Part shown: positions 10,099 to 21,586 of the stretch, piece by piece
How positions within the stretch are numbered: position 1 is the first letter of the stretch
Layout: each line of letters begins with the position of its first letter
Assembly: GCA_003280445.1 (NCBI GenBank)
Contig: QCEW01000003.1
Coordinates: forward strand, 39,477 to 103,476
Reading direction: 5' to 3'
From: Prochlorococcus sp. AG-363-A03
Lineage (GTDB): Bacteria > Cyanobacteriota > Cyanobacteriia > PCC-6307 > Cyanobiaceae
DNA length: 64,000 nucleotides
Made by a program: the position numbers and the translations under genes
The notes under the pieces: model-generated
Told to the model about the DNA's origin: nothing
Databases searched by the model: none
Seen by the model: only the letters and a program-made list of their open reading frames with translations

Positions 10099-11406
10099 AT
10101 GTCTCCCCAATTAACACTTCAAACTCCGCTTCAGCTACCTCCATCTGAAATTCCTACTTATCTTGAGCAACTCTGGTCTCATGATGAACGAGGAGACAAA
10201 GGAGCTAATACCTTTTGTTTGATTGTCTGGCAACCTGCCTGGATTGAACAAAAACTAGTCAAAACTGGAAAAATATCTGGGCCCGTAGTTGGTAGTCAAA
10301 GAAATGATCTTATAGAAGCTGCAAGAGAAATTATTTTAAAAGGGGATCTTCCAAACAGCACATCACCACTAGATTTTAGAGTTCAATCTTCAATTCAATG
10401 CGAAGAGTTAGTTGAAAATGTTGAAGATCTAAGAGGGCAACACATAGACACATCAATTAGTAATTTGCAACCTAGAAGATTAATAACCATCGCACCAACA
10501 ATTGAAAAAGTAAATAATTTAGAAACTTTAGTAGCCGCATACTGTCCCCTTCCCGAAGAAGGCGGAGGTAAAACCGCATGTGGCGACGTAATTGTTTTAA
10601 GAGGTAATAGAACCGCAATCAATGATGGGCTTGAAATTGTTGAAACTCTTGTTCCTGATGAGCTTCCCTCTTGGTTGTGGTGGAATGGAAGAATTGATGA
10701 GGCTCCTGAATTCCTTAATGCTCTAGCGTTGCCAAATCGAAGATTAATTATTGATACTGCACTCGGTGAACCAATAGTCTGCTTGAATTTGTTGCTTCAA
10801 AGAATTCAATCTGGACAAGCTGTTAACGACCTTAATTGGCTTCGTCTGAGAGGATGGAGAGAAACCTTAGCGATGGTATTTGATCCAGTTCAAAGAAGAA
10901 ATGCTCTTGATAATTTACAAAAGATTGATATTGATATTGAGGGCTCTCAAACAGTTCAAGGTCTTTTACTTGCAGCATGGATTGCCGATAGACTGAACTG
11001 GAAACTTAAAAATTGCATTTTTTCAAAAAAAGACCAGTTAAAAGTTAATTTTCTTCGTCCTGACAAAACTCTTGTTGAAGTTGGTGTCACTTCTCTACCA
11101 ATAGGTAAACCAAGCATAAACCCTGGTCAAATAGTTGGCCTGAGATTAATTGCGAAAGCCAAAAACAAACAAAAAAACGATATTTGTGTAATTCTTGCAT
11201 CAGAATCTGGAGAATGTATGAGATTAGAAGCTGGGGGTATGGCAAGAATGGAACTTATTGAGCAAGTCGTTCCTATTCAAAAAAACTCGTTAGAAGATGA
11301 TGTTGCTCGTTTACTCTCCAGCAGTAGAGGCAATACCAGTCCTTTACTTGCGAGTGCGACACCAATAGCCAAAGAAATTCTTGATTTAGTTAATCAAGCC
11401 AAATAA
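10099..11406 (+). CDS. opcA: glucose-6-phosphate dehydrogenase assembly protein OpcA
   Basis: Directly downstream of zwf; TLVAAYCPLPEEGG, PSWLWWNGRIDEAPEFLNAL and NDLNWLRLRGWRE are OpcA-like. Confidence 0.92.
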   Translation: MSPQLTLQTPLQLPPSEIPTYLEQLWSHDERGDKGANTFCLIVWQPAWIEQKLVKTGKISGPVVGSQRNDLIEAAREIILKGDLPNSTSPLDFRVQSSIQCEELVENVEDLRGQHIDTSISNLQPRRLITIAPTIEKVNNLETLVAAYCPLPEEGGGKTACGDVIVLRGNRTAINDGLEIVETLVPDELPSWLWWNGRIDEAPEFLNALALPNRRLIIDTALGEPIVCLNLLLQRIQSGQAVNDLNWLRLRGWRETLAMVFDPVQRRNALDNLQKIDIDIEGSQTVQGLLLAAWIADRLNWKLKNCIFSKKDQLKVNFLRPDKTLVEVGVTSLPIGKPSINPGQIVGLRLIAKAKNKQKNDICVILASESGECMRLEAGGMARMELIEQVVPIQKNSLEDDVARLLSSSRGNTSPLLASATPIAKEILDLVNQAK

Positions 11407-11419
11407 ATATAATCATTAG

Positions 11420-12775
11420 ATGGCATGCGTAATATCTGCTATTTCTAGTAACAGTGGTAAAACTCTTTTAAGCCTTCTTTTAATTTCTTGGTTGAAAAGT
11501 ATCAATAAAACAGTTCAAACTTTTAAAGTTGGGCCCGATTATTTAGACCCACAACAACTCTCGGCAGTTTCAAACAAAGCTTGTCGCAATCTTGATTTGA
11601 TTCTCTCTGGTGAAAATTGGGTTAAAGAAAATTTTAATCACTTCGGAGGATTAACTGATTATTCTTTTGTTGAAGGGGTAATGGGATTATTCGATGGGGT
11701 CGGCAGCAGTTCAAAAGGTAGCACAGCTGAACTAGCTAAGGTTTTGAGTCTGCCAGTAATTCTTATTGTTGACTCTAGAGGGAAGGCTGCTTCACTTGCG
11801 GCCTTAATAAAAGGATTTAGAGAACACGATAAGGAATTAAAAATTGCAGGTGTAGTTCTGAATAATGTTCAAACTCCTAGACATGAAAAAATACTATTGG
11901 ATGTTCTTGATCAAATTAATATAAAGTCATTAGGTTCTCTTCCACCTTGCAAAGACTTATATCTTCCAACAAGACATCTAGGTTTAGCTCCAGCCCATGA
12001 AATCATAGACTTAGAAATTAAAATTAAAAAGTGGGCTTCAATAGCAAAAGATTATCTAGATATTGAAAGTTTGAGAAAGCTTTTATTAGCTCCAAAATCT
12101 AACAACAAAACAATTAACTTTATACCAAGGGAAAAGTCAGGGTTTATTCACCCAATCGCCATAGCTGAAGATGAAGCTTTCCATTTTAGGTATCAAGAAA
12201 CAAAAGAATTGTTAGAGGAAAACGGAATGCCAATTATCACTTGGAAACCACTTGAAAACGAACAAATCCCAAAAGAAGCCAAGGGATTAATAATACCTGG
12301 TGGTTTCCCTGAACAACATGCAAACCAATTGAGTAATTCAACGATAAGCCTTAACTCAATAAAAATGTTTTCAAAAAAGTTTCCTATATATGCTGAATGT
12401 GGTGGAATGATGCTTCTTGGCAAAAGTATATTTGATCTTGAAGGTAGGGAACATTCAATGGCTGGAATATTACCTTTTAAGGCCAAAAAGGGTAGGTTAA
12501 AAATTGGGTATAGAGAAGCAAGAACTAAAAATAAAAGTCCTATTGCCAGTCCTGGGAATAAACTAATAGGTCATGAATTTCATCGCTGGGAAATAATTAA
12601 TGAAAGCTATAATTCAAAAATAAATCGCCTATGGGATATCAAAGGATGGAATATGGAAATTAAAAATGAAGGTTTTTGCAATCATTTAATTCATGCAAGC
12701 TGGATACATCTACATTGGGCAAGTTCGCCTCTTATTCTAGAAAATTGGAAAAGAAGTGTTATGAATTATGCCTAG
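11420..12775 (+). CDS. cobB: cobyrinate a,c-diamide synthase
   Basis: SGKTLLSLLLISWL...VGPDYLDPQQL, EGVMGLFDGVGSSSKGSTAELAK, glutaminase motif PIYAECGGMMLLG and HEFHRWEI. Confidence 0.94.
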   Translation: MACVISAISSNSGKTLLSLLLISWLKSINKTVQTFKVGPDYLDPQQLSAVSNKACRNLDLILSGENWVKENFNHFGGLTDYSFVEGVMGLFDGVGSSSKGSTAELAKVLSLPVILIVDSRGKAASLAALIKGFREHDKELKIAGVVLNNVQTPRHEKILLDVLDQINIKSLGSLPPCKDLYLPTRHLGLAPAHEIIDLEIKIKKWASIAKDYLDIESLRKLLLAPKSNNKTINFIPREKSGFIHPIAIAEDEAFHFRYQETKELLEENGMPIITWKPLENEQIPKEAKGLIIPGGFPEQHANQLSNSTISLNSIKMFSKKFPIYAECGGMMLLGKSIFDLEGREHSMAGILPFKAKKGRLKIGYREARTKNKSPIASPGNKLIGHEFHRWEIINESYNSKINRLWDIKGWNMEIKNEGFCNHLIHASWIHLHWASSPLILENWKRSVMNYA

Positions 12776-12810
12776 AGCAAATCTGTTTTTTTAAAATAAT
12801 ATTTTCCAAA

Positions 12811-14271
12811 TTAATCGCTTAATAATTTCTTTAAAAGAGATTGATTTATCTTGCTTGTATTATCACCGACAATCCATACTCCTTTGCTTGCTCTGCTTAC
12901 AGCAACGTATACAAGCCTTCTTCTAAATTCAAGATCTTTAGGCCAAAAGACATCAGAAGTTATAAACACTTCTCCAAAAGTACTTCCTTGACTCCTGTGA
13001 ATTGTCAGGACAGAAGCAGGACCTAAAGAAGCGAATGAATCTCTGATAAAAAAGAAAAGTTTCCAAATAGAAGCACTATTTTTTTTTCCTCTTTCTCTCG
13101 CATGATTGCTCAATTCATTCAAAGCAAGGTCCAAATCAACACGAGATTTAGATCCTACATGTGGAATTAATCTCAAAGAAAATTCTTTTTGATCACAGCT
13201 TACTTTCGCTATTTGAGTTTCAATTACAGGCAAAGGATTTTCAAAATCCTGATGCATTCCCAAAGAAGACAAGTCAAAACTATTTGGGATTACATCTTCT
13301 ACTACCATCTCTCTATTGGAACTAATCAAGATATCGGGTTCTTCTCCAAGCTCATCCTCGTTTAATGAAGCATTTACCATTACAGCTTTACGGCTAATTA
13401 AAACCTCGCCAGGTAAAACCTGATATTGATCTGCCATCTCGCCATGAATGGCTCTTCTTGCATGTGGAACTAAATTATCAACAATTCGATTCGTATAACA
13501 TAAAATTCTTGCTCTATCGTGATCATCCTCTAAGGAAGATAATCTCAAGGATGATTTTGCTTTTTCAAGCCAGCTATTTCTATCTAAAATACCTACATTA
13601 CCTTTCTTAGAGTTAATAACCGTTAATATTGGTGGCTGCTTACATGGGATTTCCCCGTCTCTAATTATCTTTGCCAGTTTAAGTACAGGCCCTTGATGGC
13701 GAACAACTTCCCTTAGTTCAGAATTTACTGCTCGTTTCATCAAGAAAACTGAGCTAGTGTTTTCCCCCACTGGTGGGAGTTGAGCTGGATCACCAACAAA
13801 AACCAAACGAGTAGAGTTAAACCTTGCACACTCGAGAGTTATCTCCAATAATTTGGAATCAATCATTGATGCTTCATCAATTAATACAAGTCCTAAATTC
13901 TCCAAAGAATTCTCAGTTTGATCTGTTTTTTCGCAAATTTCGACATCCGCCTGTCTTTTTAACTTAAGTCGAAGCAAACGGTGAATGGTAGAAGGGAACC
14001 ATGTGGGCTTAATAGATTCATTTTTCAATCCCTCTCTTAATACACCTACAGCTTTATGAGTTGGAGCAACTACAGTCCAACACAAACCTAACTGATCGAC
14101 TTTTTTTAATAACTTCATAGATAAATATGTTTTTCCGCTTCCTGCAAAACCTTTCATGACAAACGGCTTATAGGAATATGGTGTTTTTAACCATTCAACA
14201 AATAATTCAAGAGATTTTTCTTGATCCTTAGTTAAAACAACAAAATCTTCTTTTATTTTTACTTTTTTCAC
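12811..14271 (-). CDS. RecD-like AAA/UvrD-family helicase
   Basis: Walker A MKGFAGSGKTYLSMKLL, VLIDEASMID, FVGDPAQLPPVGE, C-terminal VLTIHRSQGSTFGEVFI...RLVYVAVSRA. Confidence 0.88.
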   Translation of the reverse strand: MKKVKIKEDFVVLTKDQEKSLELFVEWLKTPYSYKPFVMKGFAGSGKTYLSMKLLKKVDQLGLCWTVVAPTHKAVGVLREGLKNESIKPTWFPSTIHRLLRLKLKRQADVEICEKTDQTENSLENLGLVLIDEASMIDSKLLEITLECARFNSTRLVFVGDPAQLPPVGENTSSVFLMKRAVNSELREVVRHQGPVLKLAKIIRDGEIPCKQPPILTVINSKKGNVGILDRNSWLEKAKSSLRLSSLEDDHDRARILCYTNRIVDNLVPHARRAIHGEMADQYQVLPGEVLISRKAVMVNASLNEDELGEEPDILISSNREMVVEDVIPNSFDLSSLGMHQDFENPLPVIETQIAKVSCDQKEFSLRLIPHVGSKSRVDLDLALNELSNHARERGKKNSASIWKLFFFIRDSFASLGPASVLTIHRSQGSTFGEVFITSDVFWPKDLEFRRRLVYVAVSRASKGVWIVGDNTSKINQSLLKKLLSD

Positions 14272-14783
14272 ACAGAAATTAATCCAATCATTTGCAATAT
14301 ATGCAAAGGGGAGCCAATGAAGAAAATACCTGGCAAAGCCACAATTGGGCCAAGAAAACTTCCCACCAAAACCTCGGTTCTAGTGTGCCCCAAAGATTCT
14401 TTTAGGGTGGCTTCTGAAGGTAATTCGTTGGAATTATCTTTTGCAATTTGATTGACTTTTGCGGCTGTTAAGCCTGCCGATCTTCTTATTCCAGAAGCGT
14501 CATACATCACAATAAAAGCAATTGTCGAGGCTAAAGCGAAAACTGGATCATTAAAGCCAAGCTCAAGTCCTACTCCTGCAGCAGTACCTGTTACCAAAGC
14601 AGAATGACTTGAAGGCATGCCACCTGTTTCAATAAGTACTGAAGGTCTCCACTTTTGCTTAAAAATTAGTTCAAATAATAATTTAGAAAATTGAGCAAGG
14701 CCACAAGCAGCTAGCCCCCAGGCCAGTACAGCATTATCAAGAATATAAATAAATTGAAATTCGAAACCAGAATTAATATTCAT
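14268..14783 (-). CDS. divergent PAP2 family protein (DUF212)
   Basis: [38 protein letters not shown] motifs; multiple hydrophobic segments. Confidence 0.9.
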   Translation of the reverse strand: MNINSGFEFQFIYILDNAVLAWGLAACGLAQFSKLLFELIFKQKWRPSVLIETGGMPSSHSALVTGTAAGVGLELGFNDPVFALASTIAFIVMYDASGIRRSAGLTAAKVNQIAKDNSNELPSEATLKESLGHTRTEVLVGSFLGPIVALPGIFFIGSPLHILQMIGLISV

Positions 14784-15679
14784 CTATCTCTACTTGTAAT
14801 GTAATCAGCCAATGCTAGAAGAGGTTTTGATTTCTCTTGCCAAGGATCAAGAGCATTTTTTGCTTTAGCTACTAAAAGATCTGCTCTCTTTCTTGATTCA
14901 TCAAGTCCAAGTAATTTGGGATAAGTTGTTTTATCAGCAATTAAATCCTTTCCTGCTGTTTTGCCCAATACTTCACTACTTGCCGTTACATCAAGAATGT
15001 CATCAATTATTTGAAATGCCAAACCGATCCCTCTCGCATAGACACCTAATGCCTCCAGAAGTTTTTCATCAGCTCCTCCAATCAATGCTCCACAAGTGAC
15101 ACATGCTTTGAGGAGAGCGCCTGTTTTATGAAGATGAATGTACTCTAAGGTTTCCAAATCCACTTCTTTCCCTTCACAATCAAGATCGACTACTTGTCCT
15201 CCCACCAGGCCAGGAGCACCTGCCACTAAAGAAAGCTCACCTACTATTTTCAAAAGTCTCTCAGGCGGTATCCCCTCTGTACGAATAGATACCATTTCAA
15301 AAGCCCTGGTCAATAGAGCATCACCAGCAAGTATTGCTACCGCATCTCCGTAGACTTTATGATTAGTAGGACGCCCTCGACGAAGATCATCATTATCCAT
15401 TGAAGGTAGATCGTCATGGATAAGAGACATTGTATGTATCATTTCAAGCGCGACTGCGGTAGGCAATGCTTTTTCAACCTCGCCTCCAGCGAGTTCGCAA
15501 GCAGCAAGACACAGTATTGGTCTTAATCTCTTCCCCCCCGCCAAAAGGGAATAGCGCATAGATTCTCTTAATTTTTCTGGCTTTTCAGGGCCAAGAGACG
15601 CATCCAGCGCATCTTCAACGCGAGCTCTAGCTTTCTCTAGATACTCAACGAAGTCAAAAGAAGCGATTGCTTCCTGCAT
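14780..15679 (-). CDS. crtE: geranylgeranyl diphosphate synthase
   Basis: [44 protein letters not shown], and second Asp-rich motif QIIDDILD. Confidence 0.94.
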   Translation of the reverse strand: MQEAIASFDFVEYLEKARARVEDALDASLGPEKPEKLRESMRYSLLAGGKRLRPILCLAACELAGGEVEKALPTAVALEMIHTMSLIHDDLPSMDNDDLRRGRPTNHKVYGDAVAILAGDALLTRAFEMVSIRTEGIPPERLLKIVGELSLVAGAPGLVGGQVVDLDCEGKEVDLETLEYIHLHKTGALLKACVTCGALIGGADEKLLEALGVYARGIGLAFQIIDDILDVTASSEVLGKTAGKDLIADKTTYPKLLGLDESRKRADLLVAKAKNALDPWQEKSKPLLALADYITSRDR

Positions 15680-15721
15680 GCAAAAAATCGATTCCTACCA
15701 ATTCTCTCAGGACATTGTGAT

Positions 15722-16633
15722 TCATGGAAGTAAATGACTAATAGTTAAAGGTAATCCACAATGTTTCTGCCACCTATCAACCGTATTTGCTAATAGCATT
15801 GTCACCGTCATAGGCCCTACACCGCCAGGGACAGGTGAATATGCAGCTACTTTATCTTGGATTTCAAATAACTTTACATCTCCACAAAGTTTAGTCTTTT
15901 GGGGCTTTTTAATATTTTCTTGCTCAGGTGGAAGTCTATGAATACCCACATCAATAACCACGCAATTCTCGCTGATATGATTTTTCCCAACCAGATGGGG
16001 CTTGCCAGCTGCTACGACAAGTAAATCAGCCTCCCTAGTCAGAGAAGATAAATCTTTAGTGCGTGAATGGGCAACTGTGACAGTTGCATTGGCAGCCTCA
16101 AGCATTAAAGCCATTGGCTTACCAACCAGGATGCTACGTCCAACAACTACTGCTCTTTTTCCTTCGATTTTGATTTGATTTCGCTCAAGTAGACACATAA
16201 CACCAGCAGGAGTACATGATCTTGGGCCTTTTTCTCCCTTGATTAATCTTCCAAGGTTCAAAGGGTGTAATCCGTCCGCATCTTTATCGGGATCAATACT
16301 CCTTAGCAAAGTAGCCTCATCAAGATGGGCAGGCAGTGGAAGCTGCAATAAAATTCCATCAACATTCTTTTCTTGATTCAAGCTTTTAATGGTTTCCTTA
16401 AGTTCTTCCAATGAAATATCTTCTTTTAAATGCTTTGCAAAACTTCTAACACCAATTCGATCGCATGCTTTTTCCTTGTAATTGACATAAACTCCACTCG
16501 CAGGATCATTCCCCACCCTTAGGACAGCAAGACCGGGAGGCCGTTCCGCAACTTCCATACCAGATTCGATAGCCTGTTGAAGTATGAGTTCAATCTCCTG
16601 AGCAAGCTTTTTTCCATCTAAAATTTTTGGCAT
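15722..16633 (-). CDS. folD: bifunctional methylenetetrahydrofolate dehydrogenase/cyclohydrolase
   Basis: [68 protein letters not shown]. Confidence 0.97.
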   Translation of the reverse strand: MPKILDGKKLAQEIELILQQAIESGMEVAERPPGLAVLRVGNDPASGVYVNYKEKACDRIGVRSFAKHLKEDISLEELKETIKSLNQEKNVDGILLQLPLPAHLDEATLLRSIDPDKDADGLHPLNLGRLIKGEKGPRSCTPAGVMCLLERNQIKIEGKRAVVVGRSILVGKPMALMLEAANATVTVAHSRTKDLSSLTREADLLVVAAGKPHLVGKNHISENCVVIDVGIHRLPPEQENIKKPQKTKLCGDVKLFEIQDKVAAYSPVPGGVGPMTVTMLLANTVDRWQKHCGLPLTISHLLP

Positions 16634-16690
16634 AAATAAAATGAATACAATTTCAATTAATCAACTCATTAAACCTAGCGTTAAGGGTAG

Positions 16691-18790
16691 GTGAAAAAGT
16701 CTTTGGCTAAATTACCCAGTCCAAAAAAGATTTGGAGAATATGGCTAGGGAGTCAATCTCCCAGACGTCCAATACTTCGCTGGTCAGCTACTGACAAGTT
16801 AGGCCTATTAATGGTCTGCCTATTAGTAGCAATATTTTCAAGTTACAAGTTACTTGCTGTTCCCGATCTCAAACCTGGAGATATTGCTCAATTCAATGAA
16901 ATAGCCCCTAGAGATGCAACGGTAATAGACACTAAGGCTTTAAAAGAAAAAAAACAAGGCTTAAAAGAAAGTTTTGTACAAGTAATAGACAAGAATCAAT
17001 CAAATAATTTAGAAAAAATTGTTTTTCAGAAGATTAAAGAAATTCGTACACTAAAAGATAGTGATTTTGAGGTTGGCATAAAAGGATTAAATATAACAAC
17101 TTCAGAGAAAATATGGTTGCTAAATGTTTCAGATAATGAATGGGAAAAATGGAATGAAGAGATAAAAAATGCTTCAAAAAAAATGCTTTCTCAAGGAATT
17201 ATTGACACACTTGCATTTGATCAACTTAATGAAGCTTCTTCACTTCAATTAATAGATCTTGGTAAAAGAGGTTCTCCAAACAGATCGTTAGGTGCAAAAA
17301 TACTATCAACTAGTTTTTATCAAAAAAGTAATTTAAAAGTTGACGAATTAAAAACTAATTTATTACTTGAAAATTTAATTAATCAAGATGATATAAACAC
17401 CATAAAAGTAAAAGAGGGAAGTATTATATTAAAAAAAGGTGAGAAAATAACTTCACAAGAATTTGATATTCTAGAACACTTCAACAAAGTAAGTAGAAGT
17501 CCTAGACCATTAAAATGGTTAATTACTTTCTCAGAATCAATGGGAAGTTGTGGATTACTTCTTATGATTATGAGAAGAGAAAAACCTAGGCTTAAGGCTA
17601 GACATGGTCTACTATCTTTAACTTTATTATTCGTAGTTCAATTAACAAAAAATTGGCTGGGCCCTCTAGCAAGTCCTATGCAATTAATATTACCTCCCAC
17701 ATTACTTCTTTCACAAGGAATAGGTACGACAACATCATTAGCTTGGATTGCAGCTGCAAGTCTGATGTGGCCATCATCTCTTAATGGATCAAGTGAAGTT
17801 AGACTAATAATTGCTTGTGTAGCGGGTTCTCTTGTTGCCTTTTTAGGGAGAAGAATGAGAAGCCGAGCACAAGTTCTTCAAATTGCTTTATTTATACCTT
17901 TTGGTGCATTATTAGGTCAATGGTTTATTTTCAATCAATTAATTAAAACGGAAAATTCACAATTCAGCAGTATATTTTTCGACCCTAGTTATCTTTTTAA
18001 TGAGGCATTTATTATAAGTGCAATACTAATGGTAACAATATTAATTATTCCTATATTAGAAAATACATTTGGATTACTTACTAGAGCAAGATTAATGGAA
18101 CTTGCTGATCAAGAACGACCCTTACTTCGCCGTTTATCTAGGGAAGCGCCAGGAACATTTGAACATACTTTGACAATTTTAAGTCTCGCAGAGGAAGGCG
18201 CAAGAGTCATCGGAGCTGATGTTGACTTAATAAGAACTGGAGCTCTTTATCATGATGTAGGGAAATTACATGCTCCTAATTGGTTTATTGAAAATCAAAA
18301 AGATGGAATAAACCCACATGAAGAAATAAAAAATCCTTATAAAAGTGCCGATATTCTTCAAGCACATGTGGATGAAGGATTAAAGCTTGCGAGAAGATAT
18401 CGACTTCCATCACCAATTGCTGATTTCATACCAGAACATCAAGGTACTTTAAAAATGGGATATTTTCTTCACAAAGCTAGAGAGAGTGATCCCTCTGCTC
18501 CTGAGAAACGTTTCAGATATAAAGGGCCTATTCCTCATTCAAAAGAAACTGGTATCCTCATGCTTGCAGATGGTTGTGAAGCAGCCTTAAGAGCTCTTGA
18601 CGCTTCCTCCTCAGACAAAGATGCTTGCAAAACAGTCAGAAAAATAATTCAATCTCGTCAGATTGATGGCCAATTAAAGGAGAGTAGTTTAACTAGAGCA
18701 GAAATAGAATTAATTCTTAGGGCTTTTGTCTCTGTATGGAGGCGAATGCGTCACAGAAGATTAAAATACCCCAGCTTTAATTCAAGGTAA
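16691..18790 (+). CDS. 7TM-HD metal-dependent phosphohydrolase (PgpH-like)
   Basis: Extracellular 7TMR-HDED-like N-terminal region, several TM segments, then HD domain APGTFEHTLTILSLAEEGA...GALYHDVGKLHAP. Confidence 0.9.
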   Translation: MKKSLAKLPSPKKIWRIWLGSQSPRRPILRWSATDKLGLLMVCLLVAIFSSYKLLAVPDLKPGDIAQFNEIAPRDATVIDTKALKEKKQGLKESFVQVIDKNQSNNLEKIVFQKIKEIRTLKDSDFEVGIKGLNITTSEKIWLLNVSDNEWEKWNEEIKNASKKMLSQGIIDTLAFDQLNEASSLQLIDLGKRGSPNRSLGAKILSTSFYQKSNLKVDELKTNLLLENLINQDDINTIKVKEGSIILKKGEKITSQEFDILEHFNKVSRSPRPLKWLITFSESMGSCGLLLMIMRREKPRLKARHGLLSLTLLFVVQLTKNWLGPLASPMQLILPPTLLLSQGIGTTTSLAWIAAASLMWPSSLNGSSEVRLIIACVAGSLVAFLGRRMRSRAQVLQIALFIPFGALLGQWFIFNQLIKTENSQFSSIFFDPSYLFNEAFIISAILMVTILIIPILENTFGLLTRARLMELADQERPLLRRLSREAPGTFEHTLTILSLAEEGARVIGADVDLIRTGALYHDVGKLHAPNWFIENQKDGINPHEEIKNPYKSADILQAHVDEGLKLARRYRLPSPIADFIPEHQGTLKMGYFLHKARESDPSAPEKRFRYKGPIPHSKETGILMLADGCEAALRALDASSSDKDACKTVRKIIQSRQIDGQLKESSLTRAEIELILRAFVSVWRRMRHRRLKYPSFNSR

Positions 18791-18823
18791 AAAGAAAGCT
18801 AGCATTTTTTCAAGCAATATTAG

Positions 18824-19213
18824 TTAAAGTCTTATTCTTCTATGACCTCTTTTACACCAATAAAGTAAAGCAAATAAATTAAGTAAAGCAATTACTAATG
18901 ATAAACCACTTATCCCAAAAAGATCATTTTCTCTAATTAATCTGATTATTCCATAAGGCAAAGTTCCTGAAAGAGTCATAGATAAAGCAACTATTGATAA
19001 AATCACTCCCCAACCTCGTTGAGCGAATAGTCCTGCTGATGCAACAATTCCAGTTATAGCAGCAGGCCAAGCAAGACTAATAGCAAGAGTGATATTTGCA
19101 GTTTGAAGTGGAGGTCCTGATCTAACTACATAAGCAATAATCGGAATTGCAAGTGTATTCGAGATCAAACCAAACCAAGTAAGTGTCCAGTAGCCGCGCA
19201 TTCCTGAACCCAT
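18824..19213 (-). CDS. small integral membrane protein, unknown
   Basis: 129 aa ORF with about four hydrophobic segments. Confidence 0.6.
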   Translation of the reverse strand: MGSGMRGYWTLTWFGLISNTLAIPIIAYVVRSGPPLQTANITLAISLAWPAAITGIVASAGLFAQRGWGVILSIVALSMTLSGTLPYGIIRLIRENDLFGISGLSLVIALLNLFALLYWCKRGHRRIRL

Positions 19214-19268
19214 TTTTAAAAAAATATTCTCTTAAATAAAATCATAAGAATGATATTAATAATTTATT

Positions 19269-19508
19269 TTATGCCAGAGAAGGTTGCAAACAATTAGATG
19301 GATAGCAAACGGTTCTCCACGTTCCATTGCCTGCAAGCACTTGAACACCAATACCTCTATCTTTAATTGTGCACTTCAACCCCTGTCCGTTGCACCACAC
19401 TTTGGCTGCTTTAAGAGCTGCTTCAATACTCTCATATGGTGCATCTAGAACATGGTGAGGGGCGCCATCAAGTCCTATAAGTCTATAAAGATTTCTTTTA
19501 AAGGCCAT
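19269..19508 (-). CDS. conserved hypothetical protein
   Basis: Intact 79 aa ORF, well-composed protein sequence (MAFKRNLYRLIGLDGAPHHVLDAPYESIEAALKAAKVWC). Confidence 0.6.
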   Translation of the reverse strand: MAFKRNLYRLIGLDGAPHHVLDAPYESIEAALKAAKVWCNGQGLKCTIKDRGIGVQVLAGNGTWRTVCYPSNCLQPSLA

Positions 19509-19642
19509 TTATGTGCACATATTAAATCGTCACAATGCATATTAATCATTAATTAGTGATTAAAGGGATTTATCTAAAAAAAATTTACGGAAAGGTTTTT
19601 ATATATTTTTTAAACAGTTTCTAAAAACTATTCGCAAAGTTA

Positions 19643-21262
19643 TTAAACCCCTTTTTTATCTAATTCAGCAAAGTCGTGTTGAGGATGAATCGATTTCCTT
19701 CCCTGAGCAGCTACTAGTCTATTAAGAGCATTTATATATGCTTGCGCAGCAGCAACAACAACATCGGTATCAGCAGAATGACCAGAGAAGAGGTTTCCAT
19801 CTCTTCTAATTCTAATCGTTACTTCTCCCAGAGCATCTATGCCTTCCGTAACTGACTTTACCGAGAATTCAATCAATTCATTAGGTTCCTCAGTTAGAGA
19901 ATCCAGAGCTCGTACAACCGCATCTACAGGACCTGTTCCGAGAGAGACAGCGGTCTTTTCCTCACCTTCTTCTCCAACAACAGTTACCGTTGCAGTAGGC
20001 ATTAGAGATGTTCCACAACTTACTTGGACTAATTTTAATTGGAACAAGGCTTCCGGCAGTTGAACTTGTTCACTAACTATGGCTTCGAGATCTCGATCTG
20101 TTATCTCTCTTTTTCTATCGGCTAAGTCTTTAAATCTAGCGAAAGCATCATTAAGATCTTCTCTATTCAAATCATATCCAAGGTCTTCTAATCTAGCTCG
20201 AACAGCACTCCTTCCACTCAATTTTCCTAAAGAAATCTTATTGTCTGACAACCCAACTGTTTTTGCATCGATAATTTCATATGTAAGCCTATTTTTCAAT
20301 ACTCCATCTTGATGTATTCCAGATTCATGCGCGAAAGCGTTTGCTCCAACAATTGCTTTGTTCGGTTGTACTACCATTCCAGTTAAATTCGAAACCAAAC
20401 GAGAGGTCTTAGTTATTTCCTCTGTTCTAACTGCTGTTAAAGGTGTAGGTGATTCAGGAGGTCTCCCAAAGAAAGGATTAAAATATGACCTTCTTACATG
20501 AAGAGCCATAATCAACTCTTCTAAAGCAGCATTACCTGCTCTCTCTCCTATTCCGTTAATTGTGCATTCAAGTTGTCTAGCTCCATTCTTAACTGCCTCA
20601 AGGAAGTTTGCGACGGCAAGTCCTAAGTCATTATGACCATGAACTGAGAGAACTGCTTCCTTGATATTTGGAACATTTTTATTGATATTTAATATCAAAT
20701 CTCCAAATTCAGAGGGAGTTGTATAACCAACTGTATCTGGAATATTTATAGTATTAGCACCTGAAGAAATGGCTAATTCGATTACTTCATAAAGAAAATC
20801 CAAATCACTTCTTGCTGCATCTTCACAGGAAAATTCAACATCATCAACAAAACTTTTTGCATAACAAACCATATCTGGAACGATATCAAGAACTTCTTTC
20901 CTGGACTTCCTTAATTTATGTTCAAGATGTATATCACTGGTTGCTATGAATGTATGAATCCTTTTTTTTGGTGCTGGGGCAATCGCATCCGCACAAGCTT
21001 TGATATCAGGTTTTGAGGCTCTTGATAGTCCGCAAATAATAGGGCCTTCTTCTCCTCCCACATGTTCAGCTATTTTCAGTACTGCATTGAAATCTCCTGC
21101 GCTAGCGAAAGGGAATCCTGCTTCAATAACATCAACTCCTAGTCTTGCTAATTGTTGTGCAATAGCTAATTTTTCTTCTAAATTTAGACTCGCACCAGGG
21201 GATTGTTCGCCATCCCTTAATGTGGTATCGAAAATTAAAACTCGGCCTGGATCTTTGGCCAT
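19643..21262 (-). CDS. leuA: 2-isopropylmalate synthase
   Basis: [74 protein letters not shown]-terminal LeuA dimer domain. Confidence 0.97.
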   Translation of the reverse strand: MAKDPGRVLIFDTTLRDGEQSPGASLNLEEKLAIAQQLARLGVDVIEAGFPFASAGDFNAVLKIAEHVGGEEGPIICGLSRASKPDIKACADAIAPAPKKRIHTFIATSDIHLEHKLRKSRKEVLDIVPDMVCYAKSFVDDVEFSCEDAARSDLDFLYEVIELAISSGANTINIPDTVGYTTPSEFGDLILNINKNVPNIKEAVLSVHGHNDLGLAVANFLEAVKNGARQLECTINGIGERAGNAALEELIMALHVRRSYFNPFFGRPPESPTPLTAVRTEEITKTSRLVSNLTGMVVQPNKAIVGANAFAHESGIHQDGVLKNRLTYEIIDAKTVGLSDNKISLGKLSGRSAVRARLEDLGYDLNREDLNDAFARFKDLADRKREITDRDLEAIVSEQVQLPEALFQLKLVQVSCGTSLMPTATVTVVGEEGEEKTAVSLGTGPVDAVVRALDSLTEEPNELIEFSVKSVTEGIDALGEVTIRIRRDGNLFSGHSADTDVVVAAAQAYINALNRLVAAQGRKSIHPQHDFAELDKKGV

Positions 21263-21586
21263 AGCATTAGTTATATAAAGAAAGTTAGACCTTATTAAGA
21301 TCTATATGAATTTAATTAATTGTAGTATATTTCTCTCGATTTTCTACAAAGCCTATTAAGTTAATAGTTATTAAGTTGATCTTTTTTATATTTTTTATGA
21401 ATAGGATAATAGAATTTGGAGATTTAATATCAAATTCAAATAAAAACTCTATTTAATAAATATAAAATATAATATTTCTAGTATCTAATTTTACTAGTTT
21501 CAAATTATAACTTAAAGTTTATCTTTTCTTGTGCGTCAAAAGAGTATAAGTATCCAAGGATCAAACCCAACATTCTGGGAGTTTTA